Source: Mangrovimonas cancribranchiae
GTDB taxonomy: Bacteria; Bacteroidota; Bacteroidia; Flavobacteriales; Flavobacteriaceae
Length of the DNA stretch: 64,000 nt
Direction of reading: 5' to 3'
Assembly: GCF_037126245.1 (NCBI RefSeq)
Contig: NZ_CP136925.1
Coordinates: 550,001-614,000 of the forward strand
Shown: positions 15,175 to 23,853 of the stretch, piece after piece
How positions within the stretch are numbered: position 1 is the stretch's first letter
How the letters are laid out: each line of letters starts with the position of its first letter
Notes under the pieces: generated by a model
The model's input: the letters and a program-made list of their open reading frames with translations, nothing else
Database searches by the model: none
What the model was told of the DNA's origin: nothing
Made by a program: the position numbers and the translations under genes

Positions 15175-15182
15175 TATATTTG
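15175..15182 (+). promoter_or_regulatory. -7 element of the DUF4920 operon
   Basis: TATATTTG matches TAnnTTTG, 26 bases before ATG 15209. It is divergent from the ilvE promoter. Confidence 0.5.
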
Positions 15183-15208
15183 AAGCATTAAAACCATTTA
15201 ATATTTTT

Positions 15209-15727
15209 ATGAAAAAGATTTTTGGACTATTAGTAATGATTAGCGTGTTAGTATCTTGCAAGGACGCGCAAAAAGAGAACACAGAACAAACTACAGAAAA
15301 TACAGAAGAAATAGCCGAGGCAACGTATGTGCCTTTTGGAGCTAAGGTAGAAGCTGATAATGCTATAGATGCCGCGAAAATGAAAGAAACTTTCGAGGCG
15401 CTTCCTGTAGGAGATAGCTTAGACACAAAACTTACTGCTACGGTAAATAGCGTTTGCCAAACAAAAGGCTGCTGGATGAAACTAGACCTAGGTAACGGTG
15501 AAGAAGTTATGGTTAGATTTAAAGATTACGGCTTTTTTATGCCAAAAAACATTGCTGGGAAAGAAGTTATTGTTGATGGTTTAGCTTTTGTTGATGAAAT
15601 GTCTGTACAAGATCTTAAACATTATGCAGAAGATGCTGGAAAATCTGAAGAAGAAATAGCTGCCATTACAGAGCCTAAAAAAACGTATAGTTTTGTAGCG
15701 GACGGCGTTTTATTAGTAGAAAAATAA
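15209..15727 (+). CDS. DUF4920 domain lipoprotein
   Basis: A 172-residue protein with a lipoprotein signal (SVLVSC, Cys17), an acidic Thr/Glu linker (to about residue 40) and a beta-rich OB-like DUF4920 domain. That domain has the NSVCQTKGCWMKLD motif; its two Cys (about 88 and 93) could bind metal or form a disulfide. Function is unknown. It is first in a probable operon with the c-type cytochrome gene 11 bp downstream, which suggests an envelope redox or metal role. Confidence 0.85.
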   Translation: MKKIFGLLVMISVLVSCKDAQKENTEQTTENTEEIAEATYVPFGAKVEADNAIDAAKMKETFEALPVGDSLDTKLTATVNSVCQTKGCWMKLDLGNGEEVMVRFKDYGFFMPKNIAGKEVIVDGLAFVDEMSVQDLKHYAEDAGKSEEEIAAITEPKKTYSFVADGVLLVEK

Positions 15728-15738
15728 GCCTTGTTATA

Positions 15739-16191
15739 ATGAAAAACACGTTTTGGTTATTAATTGTTTTATTAGGAAGCTTAACAGCTTGTAAAAACGA
15801 TGTGAAAACAGATGTTTCTGAAGAAACGTCTAAAGATGAGGTTGTTTACGATATGTATAAACCCTCAGAAATGGCCATTCTTATGAATCAGATGTATGCG
15901 CATAATCTTAAGATAAAACAAGATATCTTAAATGGCGATATACCAGCAGAATTTCCTATAGATTTTATGGAGATTCATTCGGCCGAACTAACCAAGGCTA
16001 ATCAGCGTAATGAAACCTTTGAAAAATTCTCGAAAATTTTCATTACAGCCGAAAAAAATATTTTTAATCAAGACTCTAAAACTCCTTTGGAAGCACGCTT
16101 TAATACCGCAGTAAATGCTTGTATTTCATGTCATGAAACTTCCTGTACAGGACCTATCCCAAGAATTAAAAAGTTATTGATTAAATCGTAG
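15739..16191 (+). CDS. c-type cytochrome lipoprotein (cytochrome c'-like)
   Basis: A 150-residue protein with a lipobox (LTAC18), a helical middle region and a single C-terminal heme site C128-I-S-C-H132. A four-helix bundle with the CxxCH near the C-terminus is the class II cytochrome c (c') layout, so a periplasmic electron-carrier or gas-binding role is inferred. It sits between the DUF4920 gene and mnmD, with 1 bp between its stop and the mnmD start. Confidence 0.75.
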   Translation: MKNTFWLLIVLLGSLTACKNDVKTDVSEETSKDEVVYDMYKPSEMAILMNQMYAHNLKIKQDILNGDIPAEFPIDFMEIHSAELTKANQRNETFEKFSKIFITAEKNIFNQDSKTPLEARFNTAVNACISCHETSCTGPIPRIKKLLIKS

Positions 16192-16192
16192 T

Positions 16193-16873
16193 TTGAAACG
16201 AAAAATAATTACTACAAAAGATGGTTCTAAAACCATTCATTTAGAAGACTGGAATGAACAATATCATTCCACTCACGGAGCCATACAAGAAGCCAAGCAT
16301 GTGTTTTTAAAACACGGTTTGGCTTTTAAATTGTCACAAATAGAACACGCTAATCCATCATTGTCTATTTTGGAAATAGGATTTGGGACAGGATTAAATG
16401 CTTTTTTAACTTTTTTAGAATCACAAAAACATTGCATCCCAATAGCTTATACCGGCGTAGAAGCTTATCCCGTTTTATTAGATGAAATTTCCGAGCTTAA
16501 TTATGCCGAGTTATTGTCGTCAAACCAAGAAGAACAAGCAATTTTTAAACAAATGCATACTAGTGAGTGGGAAGTACCGAATCATTTATCTAAAGAGTTT
16601 ACCTTGCTTAAGGTAAAATCGTTTTTTAAAGATATAACTTTCAATAATCAATTTGATGTTATTTATTTTGATGCTTTTGGCTCTCGTGTACAGCCAGAAT
16701 TATGGGAAGTTTCCATTTTTAAACTTATGTATCATGCGCTTAAAAGTCAAGGTGTATTAGTAACATATTCTGCTAAGGGATCGGCAAGACGTGCTATGCA
16801 GGAAGTCGGTTTTCAAGTTGAGAAATTGCCTGGGCCGCCAGGGAAACGAGAAATGCTACGTGCCATTAAGTAA
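16193..16873 (+). CDS. mnmD: tRNA wobble-uridine methyltransferase MnmD
   Basis: A 226-residue SAM-dependent methyltransferase. The SAM loop is EIGFGTGLNAF (about 61-71) and the second signature is YFDAFGSR (about 155-162). It converts aminomethyl-2-thiouridine at tRNA position 34 to the methylaminomethyl form; stand-alone MnmD without the MnmC oxidase domain is usual in Bacteroidetes. The family N-terminus (KRKIITTKDGSKT) requires the TTG start at 16193, one base after the cytochrome stop, so translational coupling with that gene is likely. Confidence 0.88.
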   Translation: MKRKIITTKDGSKTIHLEDWNEQYHSTHGAIQEAKHVFLKHGLAFKLSQIEHANPSLSILEIGFGTGLNAFLTFLESQKHCIPIAYTGVEAYPVLLDEISELNYAELLSSNQEEQAIFKQMHTSEWEVPNHLSKEFTLLKVKSFFKDITFNNQFDVIYFDAFGSRVQPELWEVSIFKLMYHALKSQGVLVTYSAKGSARRAMQEVGFQVEKLPGPPGKREMLRAIK

Positions 16874-16971
16874 AAAGCTTTTTTTATACCTAAAATTTCG
16901 TTAAATGTGTTAAAGCTAGCTAAAATCTTCGGTTAAACACATCGCACTTCGTAACTTTATGAATAAGGATT

Positions 16972-17877
16972 ATGAAAAAGATTTTAATTACAGGAGCGAC
17001 AGGTTTGATAGGGCAAAATATTGTACATGTTTGCCATGAAAAAGGTATTTGTGTGCACTATTTAACTACTTCAAAACACAAGATAGAACACAGAGAAAAC
17101 TATAAAGGGTTTTTATGGGACCCTAGCAAAAATAGTATAGACACTGCTTGTTTTGAAGGAGTTGAGGTTATTATAAATCTAGCTGGGGCTACTATTTCTA
17201 AGCGTTGGACTTCAAGTTATAAAACGGTTATATTAGACAGTAGAATAGATTCTTTAAACACATTATACACAGGTCTTAAAAATACAACTAATAATATATC
17301 ACATCTTATTTCGGCAAGTGCCATTGGTATTTATCCAGATTCTTTAACCAATTATTACGACGAAAGTGAGAAATCGGTGTCTTCCTCGTTTTTAGGAGAC
17401 GTGGTTTCTAAATGGGAATCTGCAGCGGATACCTTTAAAACTCTTGGTTTAAAAATATCTAAAGTACGTATTGGTTTGGTACTAGATAATAAAGAGGGAG
17501 CTTTACCACAAATAGCAAAGCCAGTAGCGTTAGGTTTAGGTGCTGCTTTTGGTCATGGAAATCAATGGCAATCTTGGATTCATGTTACAGATTTGGCACG
17601 ACTATTTGTTTTTGTAGCCCGAGAACAGTTAGAAGGTGTTTATAACGGTGTAGCTCCAAACCCTGTGAGTAATAAAGAACTTACAAATGCTGTTGCTAAG
17701 CAATTAAAACGCCCATTATGGTTGCCTAATATACCTAAATCTATCATGCGTTTACTTTTAGGAGACATGCATATTCTCCTTTTTGAAAGCCAACGTGTAA
17801 GTAGTAAAAAAATAGAGGAAGCAGGTTTTTCTTTTAAATACCATGCGTTACAACCTGCTTTACAAGAATTACTTTAA
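16972..17877 (+). CDS. TIGR01777-family NAD(P)-dependent epimerase-like oxidoreductase
   Basis: A 301-residue extended SDR protein. The Rossmann loop is GATGLIGQ (7-14), and the family segments INLAGATISKRWT (about 69-81) and SASAIGIYPD (around 110-119) are present. The substrate of this widespread family (E. coli YfcH) is unknown. The Tyr of the catalytic YxxxK motif may be absent, as in other members. It is monocistronic, with a strong bidirectional terminator. Confidence 0.88.
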   Translation: MKKILITGATGLIGQNIVHVCHEKGICVHYLTTSKHKIEHRENYKGFLWDPSKNSIDTACFEGVEVIINLAGATISKRWTSSYKTVILDSRIDSLNTLYTGLKNTTNNISHLISASAIGIYPDSLTNYYDESEKSVSSSFLGDVVSKWESAADTFKTLGLKISKVRIGLVLDNKEGALPQIAKPVALGLGAAFGHGNQWQSWIHVTDLARLFVFVAREQLEGVYNGVAPNPVSNKELTNAVAKQLKRPLWLPNIPKSIMRLLLGDMHILLFESQRVSSKKIEEAGFSFKYHALQPALQELL

Positions 17878-17895
17878 AACGTATTTTAGTCATAA

Positions 17896-17925
17896 AAAAA
17901 GCCTGTTTTTTTAAACAGGCTTTTT
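17896..17925. terminator. Bidirectional terminator
   Basis: The 8-bp core gcctgttt/aaacaggc, extended by A/T pairs, has a 4-nt loop. It serves the TIGR01777 gene and the converging YceI gene. Confidence 0.85.
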
Positions 17926-17946
17926 AAGTTTTTGTAATAAAGTGAT

Positions 17947-18600
17947 TTATGACTTATTACCAACAATGTTTACTTGTAATTCAAATTCATCGTTAATAAA
18001 CTTATCACCTAAATCATCAAAGAACGATTTAGAACCATATTTAACGTTCCATTTAGAGCGATCTATAGTGAACGTTTCACTTTTAATAGTTACTGTATTG
18101 CCGTTCTCTGTAACCGTTACAGGAATAGTAATGTTGTTTTCAGCATCTTTCATTTTTAAGTTTCCAGAAAGGGTGCTTTTTCCATCAACGGTTTTAAATT
18201 CTGTTACGCTAAAAGCAGCAGAAGGATATTTCTCTACATCAAAGAAATCAGGACTTTTTAAGTGTCCTGCTAATTTAGCGTTACCTTCATCTTCAGCAGG
18301 AATATCTTTAACAACAATAGAATTCATGTCGATTAAAAATGTTCCACTTTGAATAGCGTCATCTTTCATACTAATTACACCACTTTCAACAGCAATAGTA
18401 CCGTTGTGGCTACCTGTTGGCTTGTATCCTTTCCATGTAATAGAAGAAGCTTCGGTGTCTACTTTGTATTTTGTTGCTACAGAAGGCGTTTCTGCAACCT
18501 CTTCGGCAGCCGTAGTTTCAGCTTCTTTTGCTTTTTTACAACCAACTAATGCTACAGATATAGCAACTACAGTTAAGATATTTAAAAACTGTTTTCTCAT
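17947..18600 (-). CDS. YceI-family lipoprotein
   Basis: From ATG 18600 the protein is 217 residues: a lipoprotein signal (SVALVGC), an Ala/Glu/Thr linker and a YceI lipocalin-like barrel (about 45-215, with ITWKGYKPTGSHNG and the C-terminal FELQVNIVG). YceI proteins bind polyisoprenoid or other amphipathic molecules in the periplasm. An in-frame start at 18645 is rejected because the -7 element lies at 18633-18640. Confidence 0.88.
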   Translation of the reverse strand: MRKQFLNILTVVAISVALVGCKKAKEAETTAAEEVAETPSVATKYKVDTEASSITWKGYKPTGSHNGTIAVESGVISMKDDAIQSGTFLIDMNSIVVKDIPAEDEGNAKLAGHLKSPDFFDVEKYPSAAFSVTEFKTVDGKSTLSGNLKMKDAENNITIPVTVTENGNTVTIKSETFTIDRSKWNVKYGSKSFFDDLGDKFINDEFELQVNIVGNKS

Positions 18601-18632
18601 AAGATTATATATTTTGATTTTAGTGTTAGACA

Positions 18633-18640
18633 CAAAAATA
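18633..18640 (-). promoter_or_regulatory. -7 element of the YceI gene
   Basis: On the minus strand TATTTTTG matches TAnnTTTG, 32 bases before ATG 18600. Confidence 0.45.
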
Positions 18641-18694
18641 ACCAATAGTTAATAAAGTTTATTTAAAAAAACACTAAAATTTTTAGGTGACATT

Positions 18695-18726
18695 TTGACA
18701 TTTTATATATAATGGCAGTACTTTTG
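18695..18726 (+). promoter_or_regulatory. Promoter of grpE-dnaJ
   Basis: TTG at 18695-18697 and TACTTTTG at 18719-18726 are 21 bp apart, a good Bacteroidetes -33/-7 pair, 35 bases before the grpE ATG. No CIRCE inverted repeat is visible, so HrcA control is not indicated. Confidence 0.6.
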
Positions 18727-18761
18727 CCTCTTAAAAATAGATTGAAAAAAGATACACTTCG

Positions 18762-19304
18762 ATGAGTAAAAAAGATAAAAAAGACGATATCGCGGTAGAG
18801 CAGGAGACGTCACAAAATACAGAGTCTCAAGACCAAGAGACTAAGCAAGAAGTAAGCGTAGAAGAACAGTTGCAAAACGACTTGCAGCAAGAAAAAGATA
18901 AGTTTTTACGCCTTTTTGCCGAATTTGAAAACTACAAACGCCGTACGGCAAAAGAGCGTGTTGAGTTGTTTAAAACAGCCAGTCAAGATGTTATGGTGTC
19001 TTTATTGCCTGTGTTAGATGATTTTGATCGTGCTTACGTAGAGATAAGTAAAACCCAAGAAAAAGACTTGTTAAAAGGTGTAGAATTAATTAGCAATAAG
19101 CTTAAAAATACGTTACAAGGAAAAGGTCTTGAACAAATAGAATTAAAACAAGGAGACGATTTTAATCCAGATAACCACGAAGCCGTGACACAAATTCCGG
19201 CACCAAGCGATGACTTAAAAGGAAAAATTATTGATGTTGTGGAAAAAGGATACAAATTAGGAGACAAAATTATTCGTTTCCCAAAAGTAGTTATAGGACA
19301 GTAA
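18762..19304 (+). CDS. grpE: Nucleotide exchange factor GrpE
   Basis: A 180-residue protein. A charged, disordered N-terminus (1-30) is followed by a long coiled-coil helix with FLRLFAEFENYKRRTAKER (about 47-65) and a C-terminal beta domain ending in the family motif GYKLGDKIIRFPKVVIG. GrpE drives ADP release from DnaK. It is followed 3 bp later by dnaJ; dnaK is not in the window. Confidence 0.95.
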   Translation: MSKKDKKDDIAVEQETSQNTESQDQETKQEVSVEEQLQNDLQQEKDKFLRLFAEFENYKRRTAKERVELFKTASQDVMVSLLPVLDDFDRAYVEISKTQEKDLLKGVELISNKLKNTLQGKGLEQIELKQGDDFNPDNHEAVTQIPAPSDDLKGKIIDVVEKGYKLGDKIIRFPKVVIGQ

Positions 19305-19307
19305 ATT

Positions 19308-20432
19308 ATGGCAAAAAGAGATTATTACGAGATACTAGGAGTTGATAAATCTGCTTCGGCAGCCGAAATAAAAAAGGCTTACCGGAAAATGGCCTTAAAA
19401 TATCACCCCGATAAAAACCCAGGAGATACCGAAGCCGAAGCCAAATTTAAAGAAGCAGCTGAAGCCTATGAGGTGTTAAGTAATCCCGATAAAAAATCAA
19501 GATACGATCAATTTGGTCATCAAGCATTTGATGGCTCTGGTGGTTTTGGTGGTGGTAGCATGAATATGGACGATATATTCAGCCAGTTTGGTGATATTTT
19601 TGGAGGCGCTTTTGGTGGCGGCGGATTCTCTGGTTTTGGTGGCGGATTTGGCGGTGGCCAACGTAGAGTGAAAGGTAGTAATTTACGTATTAGAGTTAAA
19701 TTAACCCTGGAAGAAATAGCCAATGGTGTAGAGAAAAAAATTAAAGTAAAACGTAAAGTTCAAGCACCAGGTACTACTTATAAGACATGTGCTACTTGTA
19801 ATGGTACTGGCCAAGTTACTAGAGTAACTAATACTATTTTAGGACGCATGCAAACAGCAAGCGCATGTAATGCTTGTGGCGGTAGTGGACAAACCATAGA
19901 TAAAAAACCAAACGATGCCGATGCCCATGGATTAGTTGTGCAAGAAGAAACAGTATCTATTAAAATACCAGCAGGTGTTGTAGATGGTATGCAATTAAAA
20001 GTTTCTGGTAAAGGAAACGATGCCCCAGGAAATGGAGTTGCAGGAGATTTACTAGTTGCAATAACCGAAGAGCAGCATGACACACTACAACGCGAGGGTG
20101 ATAATTTACATTACGATTTGTATGTAAGTTTACCCGATGCTGTTTTAGGAAACTCAAAAGAGATTGATACTGTAACAGGTAAAGTACGTATTAAGATAGA
20201 ACCAGGTGTGCAATCTGGGAAAATTTTACGCTTACGCGGAAAAGGAATTCCTAGTATAAATGGTTATGGAAAAGGCGATTTGCTTGTACATGTTAATGTT
20301 TGGACACCAAAAACATTAAATAAAGAGCAAAAAGCATTCTTTGAGGCGATGAGAGAAGATGAACATTTTGATCCTAAACCAGAAAGTAGTGATAAGTCAT
20401 TTTTTGAAAAAGTAAAAGATATGTTCTCTTAG
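19308..20432 (+). CDS. dnaJ: Chaperone DnaJ with reduced zinc region
   Basis: A 374-residue Hsp40 with a J domain (1-70) including H33-P34-D35, a Gly/Phe-rich region (about 75-118), a zinc region and the two C-terminal substrate domains. Only two CxxCxGxG modules are seen (CATCNGTG and CNACGGSG) instead of the usual four, so at most one zinc centre can form. From memory this is shared by other Flavobacteriaceae and is a lineage trait, not damage. It works with DnaK and GrpE in protein folding and is co-transcribed with grpE. Confidence 0.95.
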   Translation: MAKRDYYEILGVDKSASAAEIKKAYRKMALKYHPDKNPGDTEAEAKFKEAAEAYEVLSNPDKKSRYDQFGHQAFDGSGGFGGGSMNMDDIFSQFGDIFGGAFGGGGFSGFGGGFGGGQRRVKGSNLRIRVKLTLEEIANGVEKKIKVKRKVQAPGTTYKTCATCNGTGQVTRVTNTILGRMQTASACNACGGSGQTIDKKPNDADAHGLVVQEETVSIKIPAGVVDGMQLKVSGKGNDAPGNGVAGDLLVAITEEQHDTLQREGDNLHYDLYVSLPDAVLGNSKEIDTVTGKVRIKIEPGVQSGKILRLRGKGIPSINGYGKGDLLVHVNVWTPKTLNKEQKAFFEAMREDEHFDPKPESSDKSFFEKVKDMFS

Positions 20433-20505
20433 TGTGAGTTACTTGTTTTAAGCTTGATTATCAGGAATATTTATTGGTTTTCATTTATTATAAGTAAAAA
20501 AACAC

Positions 20506-20610
20506 TATATTTGATTTATCACTATTATCAATAGTGGTAATTTTTCTTTTTCATAGCAATTTTTTCCCATCCTTAAACTATTATAAGATTAAGGGTGGGT
20601 TTTGTTTTTT
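20506..20610 (+). ncRNA. Candidate small structured RNA between dnaJ and the ABC operon
   Basis: A -7 element TATATTTG (20506-20513) is followed by a 10-bp hairpin (20516-20525 with 20531-20540, one G-U pair), a U-rich single-stranded stretch and a terminator hairpin (20566-20599) with its T-run. The expected transcript is about 90 nt and contains no useful reading frame. No -33 TTG is evident. It could instead be the 3' processing/terminator region of the grpE-dnaJ mRNA. Confidence 0.35.
20566..20610 (+). terminator. Rho-independent terminator
   Basis: cccatccttaa pairs with ttaagggtggg (one G-U pair) across a 12-nt loop, then TTTTGTTTTTT. It is 134 bp past the dnaJ stop and 92 bp before the ABC operon. 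Confidence 0.8.
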
Positions 20611-20702
20611 GTAGCAACCCTAGATTATTAATGTTTTATTGGCGTCACCTCTTCAACATTTAATATATTTACCTAACTTATCATTTTTAAAGAATAAATT
20701 GT

Positions 20703-21632
20703 ATGAATAATTTATTGGAAGCACAGGGTGTTTCTAAAAAATTTGGCGAATTTACAGCCCTAAACAATGTGTCTATTTCGGTTCCAAAAGGAAGTATTTT
20801 TGGCTTATTAGGTCCTAATGGTGCAGGAAAAACAACCCTAATAAGAATTATAAACCAAATAACGATGCCAGATACAGGGACTGTTACCCTGGATGGTAAT
20901 CCTTTACAACCCCATCACATAAAAGATATAGGTTATTTGCCTGAAGAACGCGGCTTGTATAAATCTATGAAAGTAGGCGAACAAGCTTTGTATTTGGCGA
21001 GATTAAAAGGTTTAAGCAAGCAAGAGGCTAAAGAGCGTTTGCAATATTGGTTCGACCGTTTAGAAATAGGTGATTGGTGGCATAAAAAAATACAAGAACT
21101 CTCTAAAGGAATGGCTCAAAAAGTACAGTTTATAGTTACCGTATTGCACAATCCTAAATTATTAATTTTTGATGAACCTTTTTCTGGTTTCGACCCTATA
21201 AATGCTAATTTAATTAAAGACGAAATACTACGGTTACGAGATCAGGGCGCTACGGTTATTTTTTCAACACACCGTATGGAATCGGTGGAAGAGCTGTGTG
21301 ATCATATTGCTTTAATAAATAAATCGCATAAAATCTTAGATGGCAAATTAACCGATATAAAACGGCAATACAGAACACATACTTACGAAGTAGGTTTGCG
21401 TACAGAACATAAAGAACAACTTCAAAAAGAACTAAGTGCAAAATTTGAGATTTCACCAACGAATTTTAAAACTTTAGAAGACGATTTAATGCTAAACATT
21501 AAACTGTCTGAACATGATACGTCAAACGATTTGTTAGGCTATTTATCTAGTAAAGGTGAAGTGTCTCATTTTGTAGAGTTAATACCTAGCGCCAACGATA
21601 TTTTTATACAAGCTGTAAAGAACAATAATTAA
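20703..21632 (+). CDS. ABC transporter ATP-binding protein (NatA-like)
   Basis: A 309-residue ATPase. Walker A is GPNGAGKTT (about 38-46), the signature is a degenerate LSKGM in place of LSGGQ, Walker B is LLIFDEPFSGFDP and the switch His is in STHRM. The C-terminal extension (about 220-309) is the DUF4162 region common in NatA-type exporters. It pairs with the permease 2 bp downstream as an ABC-2 exporter, in the sodium/drug/peptide export class. Substrate is unknown. Confidence 0.9.
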   Translation: MNNLLEAQGVSKKFGEFTALNNVSISVPKGSIFGLLGPNGAGKTTLIRIINQITMPDTGTVTLDGNPLQPHHIKDIGYLPEERGLYKSMKVGEQALYLARLKGLSKQEAKERLQYWFDRLEIGDWWHKKIQELSKGMAQKVQFIVTVLHNPKLLIFDEPFSGFDPINANLIKDEILRLRDQGATVIFSTHRMESVEELCDHIALINKSHKILDGKLTDIKRQYRTHTYEVGLRTEHKEQLQKELSAKFEISPTNFKTLEDDLMLNIKLSEHDTSNDLLGYLSSKGEVSHFVELIPSANDIFIQAVKNNN

Positions 21633-21634
21633 GC

Positions 21635-22948
21635 ATGAACCACTTATCATTAATTATAAAGAGAGAGTATTTAACCAAAGTGCGAAATAAGTCGTTTATA
21701 ATTATGACTATTTTAAGCCCTATAATTATGATTGCTTTAGTAGCTGTTGTGGCTTATTTATCGCAACTTAATAATACAACAGAACGTACTATTTCGGTAT
21801 TAGATGAATCTGGTCTTCTTGAAGATGCTTTAGAAGATACCGAAACAACCACGTATCAACTTTTAGAGAACCTAAGTTTAGAAGATGCTAAAATTGTTGC
21901 CGAAAAAGGCGAGCATTATGGACTTCTTTATGTAAAAGGTCTAGACAATATAGACGATTTAAGCAAACACATTAAGTTTTACTCTAAAGAACTTCCGTCG
22001 TTAACATTAATATCAAGCCTAGAAAATAAATTAGAAAAGCAGCTTACCGATTTAAAAATGACGCAAAAAGGTATTGATATTGCTAAAATAGAGGCCTCTA
22101 GAGTAAATGTAACGATTGGACAAGAAAGTTTTGTAGGCGAAAAAACCTCGAAAATAGATAGTGTTGTAAAACTTATTTTTGGTGGCGCTGCAGGATATTT
22201 ACTATTCATGTTTATCATTATTTACGGGAATATGATTATGCGTAGCGTTATTGAAGAAAAAACAAGCCGCATTATAGAAGTTATTATTTCTTCTGTTAAA
22301 CCTGTACAACTTATGCTGGGTAAAATAATAGGAACGTCGTTAGCAGGAATAACTCAATTTGCTATTTGGATTGTTTTAGGAGGCGTGTTAATGTCGGTTG
22401 TGTCCATGATATTAGGAATAGACTTAACTCAATCGGCAGCTGGTCAAGAAGAACTTATGAAACAAGCTGTAGAAAATCCAGAAATGGGATTAGAAGTTCA
22501 AAATGCTTTACACGCTTTTTATAATTTGCCTATTTTTAATTTAATTGTAGCCTTTATTCTGTTTTTTGTTAGTGGTTACCTTTTATATAGCTCTTTATAT
22601 GCCGCCATTGGAGCAGCAGTTGATAATGAAACCGATACCCAGCAGTTTATGCTTCCTATATTAATGCCATTAATATTGGCTGTTTATATTGGTGTTTTTA
22701 CAGTTATTGAAGATCCACACGGAACCGTATCAACTGTGTTTTCTTTCATCCCATTAACATCACCTGTAGTTATGCTTATGCGAATTCCTTTTGGGGTTCC
22801 AATTTGGCAACAATTGTTATCTTTAGCTATATTAATAGGTACATTTATATTCACCGTATGGTTTGCAGCCAAAATTTATCGCGTTGGTATATTAATGTAT
22901 GGTAAAAAACCAAGTTATAAAGAATTGTATAAGTGGTTAAAATACTAA
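21635..22948 (+). CDS. ABC transporter permease (NatB-like, ABC-2 type)
   Basis: A 437-residue protein with one N-terminal helix (about 20-43), a large extracytoplasmic domain (about 44-175) and five or six C-terminal helices. This is the NatB/ABC-2_3 layout. The cytoplasmic IIEEKTSRIIEVI-type coupling segment (MRSVIEEKTSRIIEVIIS) is present after helix 2. It works with the upstream ATPase. The MscS gene starts 2 bp after its stop, so the operon continues. Confidence 0.9.
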   Translation: MNHLSLIIKREYLTKVRNKSFIIMTILSPIIMIALVAVVAYLSQLNNTTERTISVLDESGLLEDALEDTETTTYQLLENLSLEDAKIVAEKGEHYGLLYVKGLDNIDDLSKHIKFYSKELPSLTLISSLENKLEKQLTDLKMTQKGIDIAKIEASRVNVTIGQESFVGEKTSKIDSVVKLIFGGAAGYLLFMFIIIYGNMIMRSVIEEKTSRIIEVIISSVKPVQLMLGKIIGTSLAGITQFAIWIVLGGVLMSVVSMILGIDLTQSAAGQEELMKQAVENPEMGLEVQNALHAFYNLPIFNLIVAFILFFVSGYLLYSSLYAAIGAAVDNETDTQQFMLPILMPLILAVYIGVFTVIEDPHGTVSTVFSFIPLTSPVVMLMRIPFGVPIWQQLLSLAILIGTFIFTVWFAAKIYRVGILMYGKKPSYKELYKWLKY

Positions 22949-22950
22949 GT

Positions 22951-23850
22951 ATGCAAAATAAAATTGAAGAAATAGAAGAAGCTGTTAAAGAGAGCAGCGT
23001 TTGGGAGTCTATTGTAGAGTTTTTAAAGCTAGGAATTACTTTTGGTGAGGACACCGAAAGCCCTGTAAAAATTACAGTTGGACTAGTACTTTTAGTTTTT
23101 ATTATTTATTTAATAACCTCTTTAGTACTTAGGTTTTTTAAGCGATTGTATTCTAAAAGACTACCAGAGCAAGACCGTACAAAGTTCAATACCGTTTTTT
23201 CATTTGCGCGGTGGTTTATTTACGTTGTTGTTATTTTAGTTGTTTTCGATTCTATTGGTATAAATGTCACGGCCATATTTGCAGCTTCAGCAGCATTGTT
23301 AGTTGGCGTTGGTTTAGCGCTTCAAACACTGTTTCAAGATATTCTTTCAGGCGTGTTTATACTTATTGATCAAAGTTTACACGTAGGCGATATTATTGAA
23401 ATTGAAGATAAAGTAGGTCGTGTAGTTGAAATAAAACTGCGAACAACACGAGCTGTAACTATTGATAATAAAGTACTGGTAATACCTAACCATTTATATT
23501 TAACCAATAGTTTATACAATTGGACACAAAATGGCACATCAACACGAGAAAGTGTTTCGGTAGGTGTGGCTTATGGTAGCGATGTGCAATTGGTGAAAAA
23601 ACTGTTGTTAGAAGCTGCCTCAAAGCATCCAAGCGTATTAAAAAGCCCAGAACCCGTAGTGCTTTTTACGGGATTTGGCGATAGCTCATTAAATTTTAAA
23701 GTTGTTTTTACCCTTAACGATAGTTTTAAAGCACAATTTCCTAGTAGCGATATCCGTTTTGAAATAGATAAACTGTTTAGAGAACACAACGTCTCTATAC
23801 CATTTCCGCAACGCGATATTCACATTATTTCAAAACCTAAAGAAGACTAA
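22951..23850 (+). CDS. Mechanosensitive ion channel, MscS family
   Basis: From ATG 22951 the protein is 299 residues: an amphipathic N-terminal helix, three membrane helices (about 45-65, 90-110 and 115-145), the pore-lining TM3 rich in Gly/Ala (AASAALLVGVGLALQ) and the MscS beta domain with GDIIEIEDKVGRV. MscS channels release solutes on hypo-osmotic shock. A GTG at 22933 in the same frame overlaps the permease end and is less likely. It is the third gene of the ABC/MscS/regulator run. Confidence 0.9.
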   Translation: MQNKIEEIEEAVKESSVWESIVEFLKLGITFGEDTESPVKITVGLVLLVFIIYLITSLVLRFFKRLYSKRLPEQDRTKFNTVFSFARWFIYVVVILVVFDSIGINVTAIFAASAALLVGVGLALQTLFQDILSGVFILIDQSLHVGDIIEIEDKVGRVVEIKLRTTRAVTIDNKVLVIPNHLYLTNSLYNWTQNGTSTRESVSVGVAYGSDVQLVKKLLLEAASKHPSVLKSPEPVVLFTGFGDSSLNFKVVFTLNDSFKAQFPSSDIRFEIDKLFREHNVSIPFPQRDIHIISKPKED

Positions 23851-23853
23851 AAC

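Noticed and set aside
18349-18652. Plus-strand frames opposite the YceI gene
   Set aside because: They overlap a clear lipoprotein gene, and their composition (Ser/Phe/Cys runs) is that of reverse-strand noise.
18646-18761. CIRCE-type heat-shock operator upstream of grpE
   Set aside because: I searched for the TTAGCACTC-N9-GAGTGCTAA pattern and saw no match, only a normal -33/-7 promoter.
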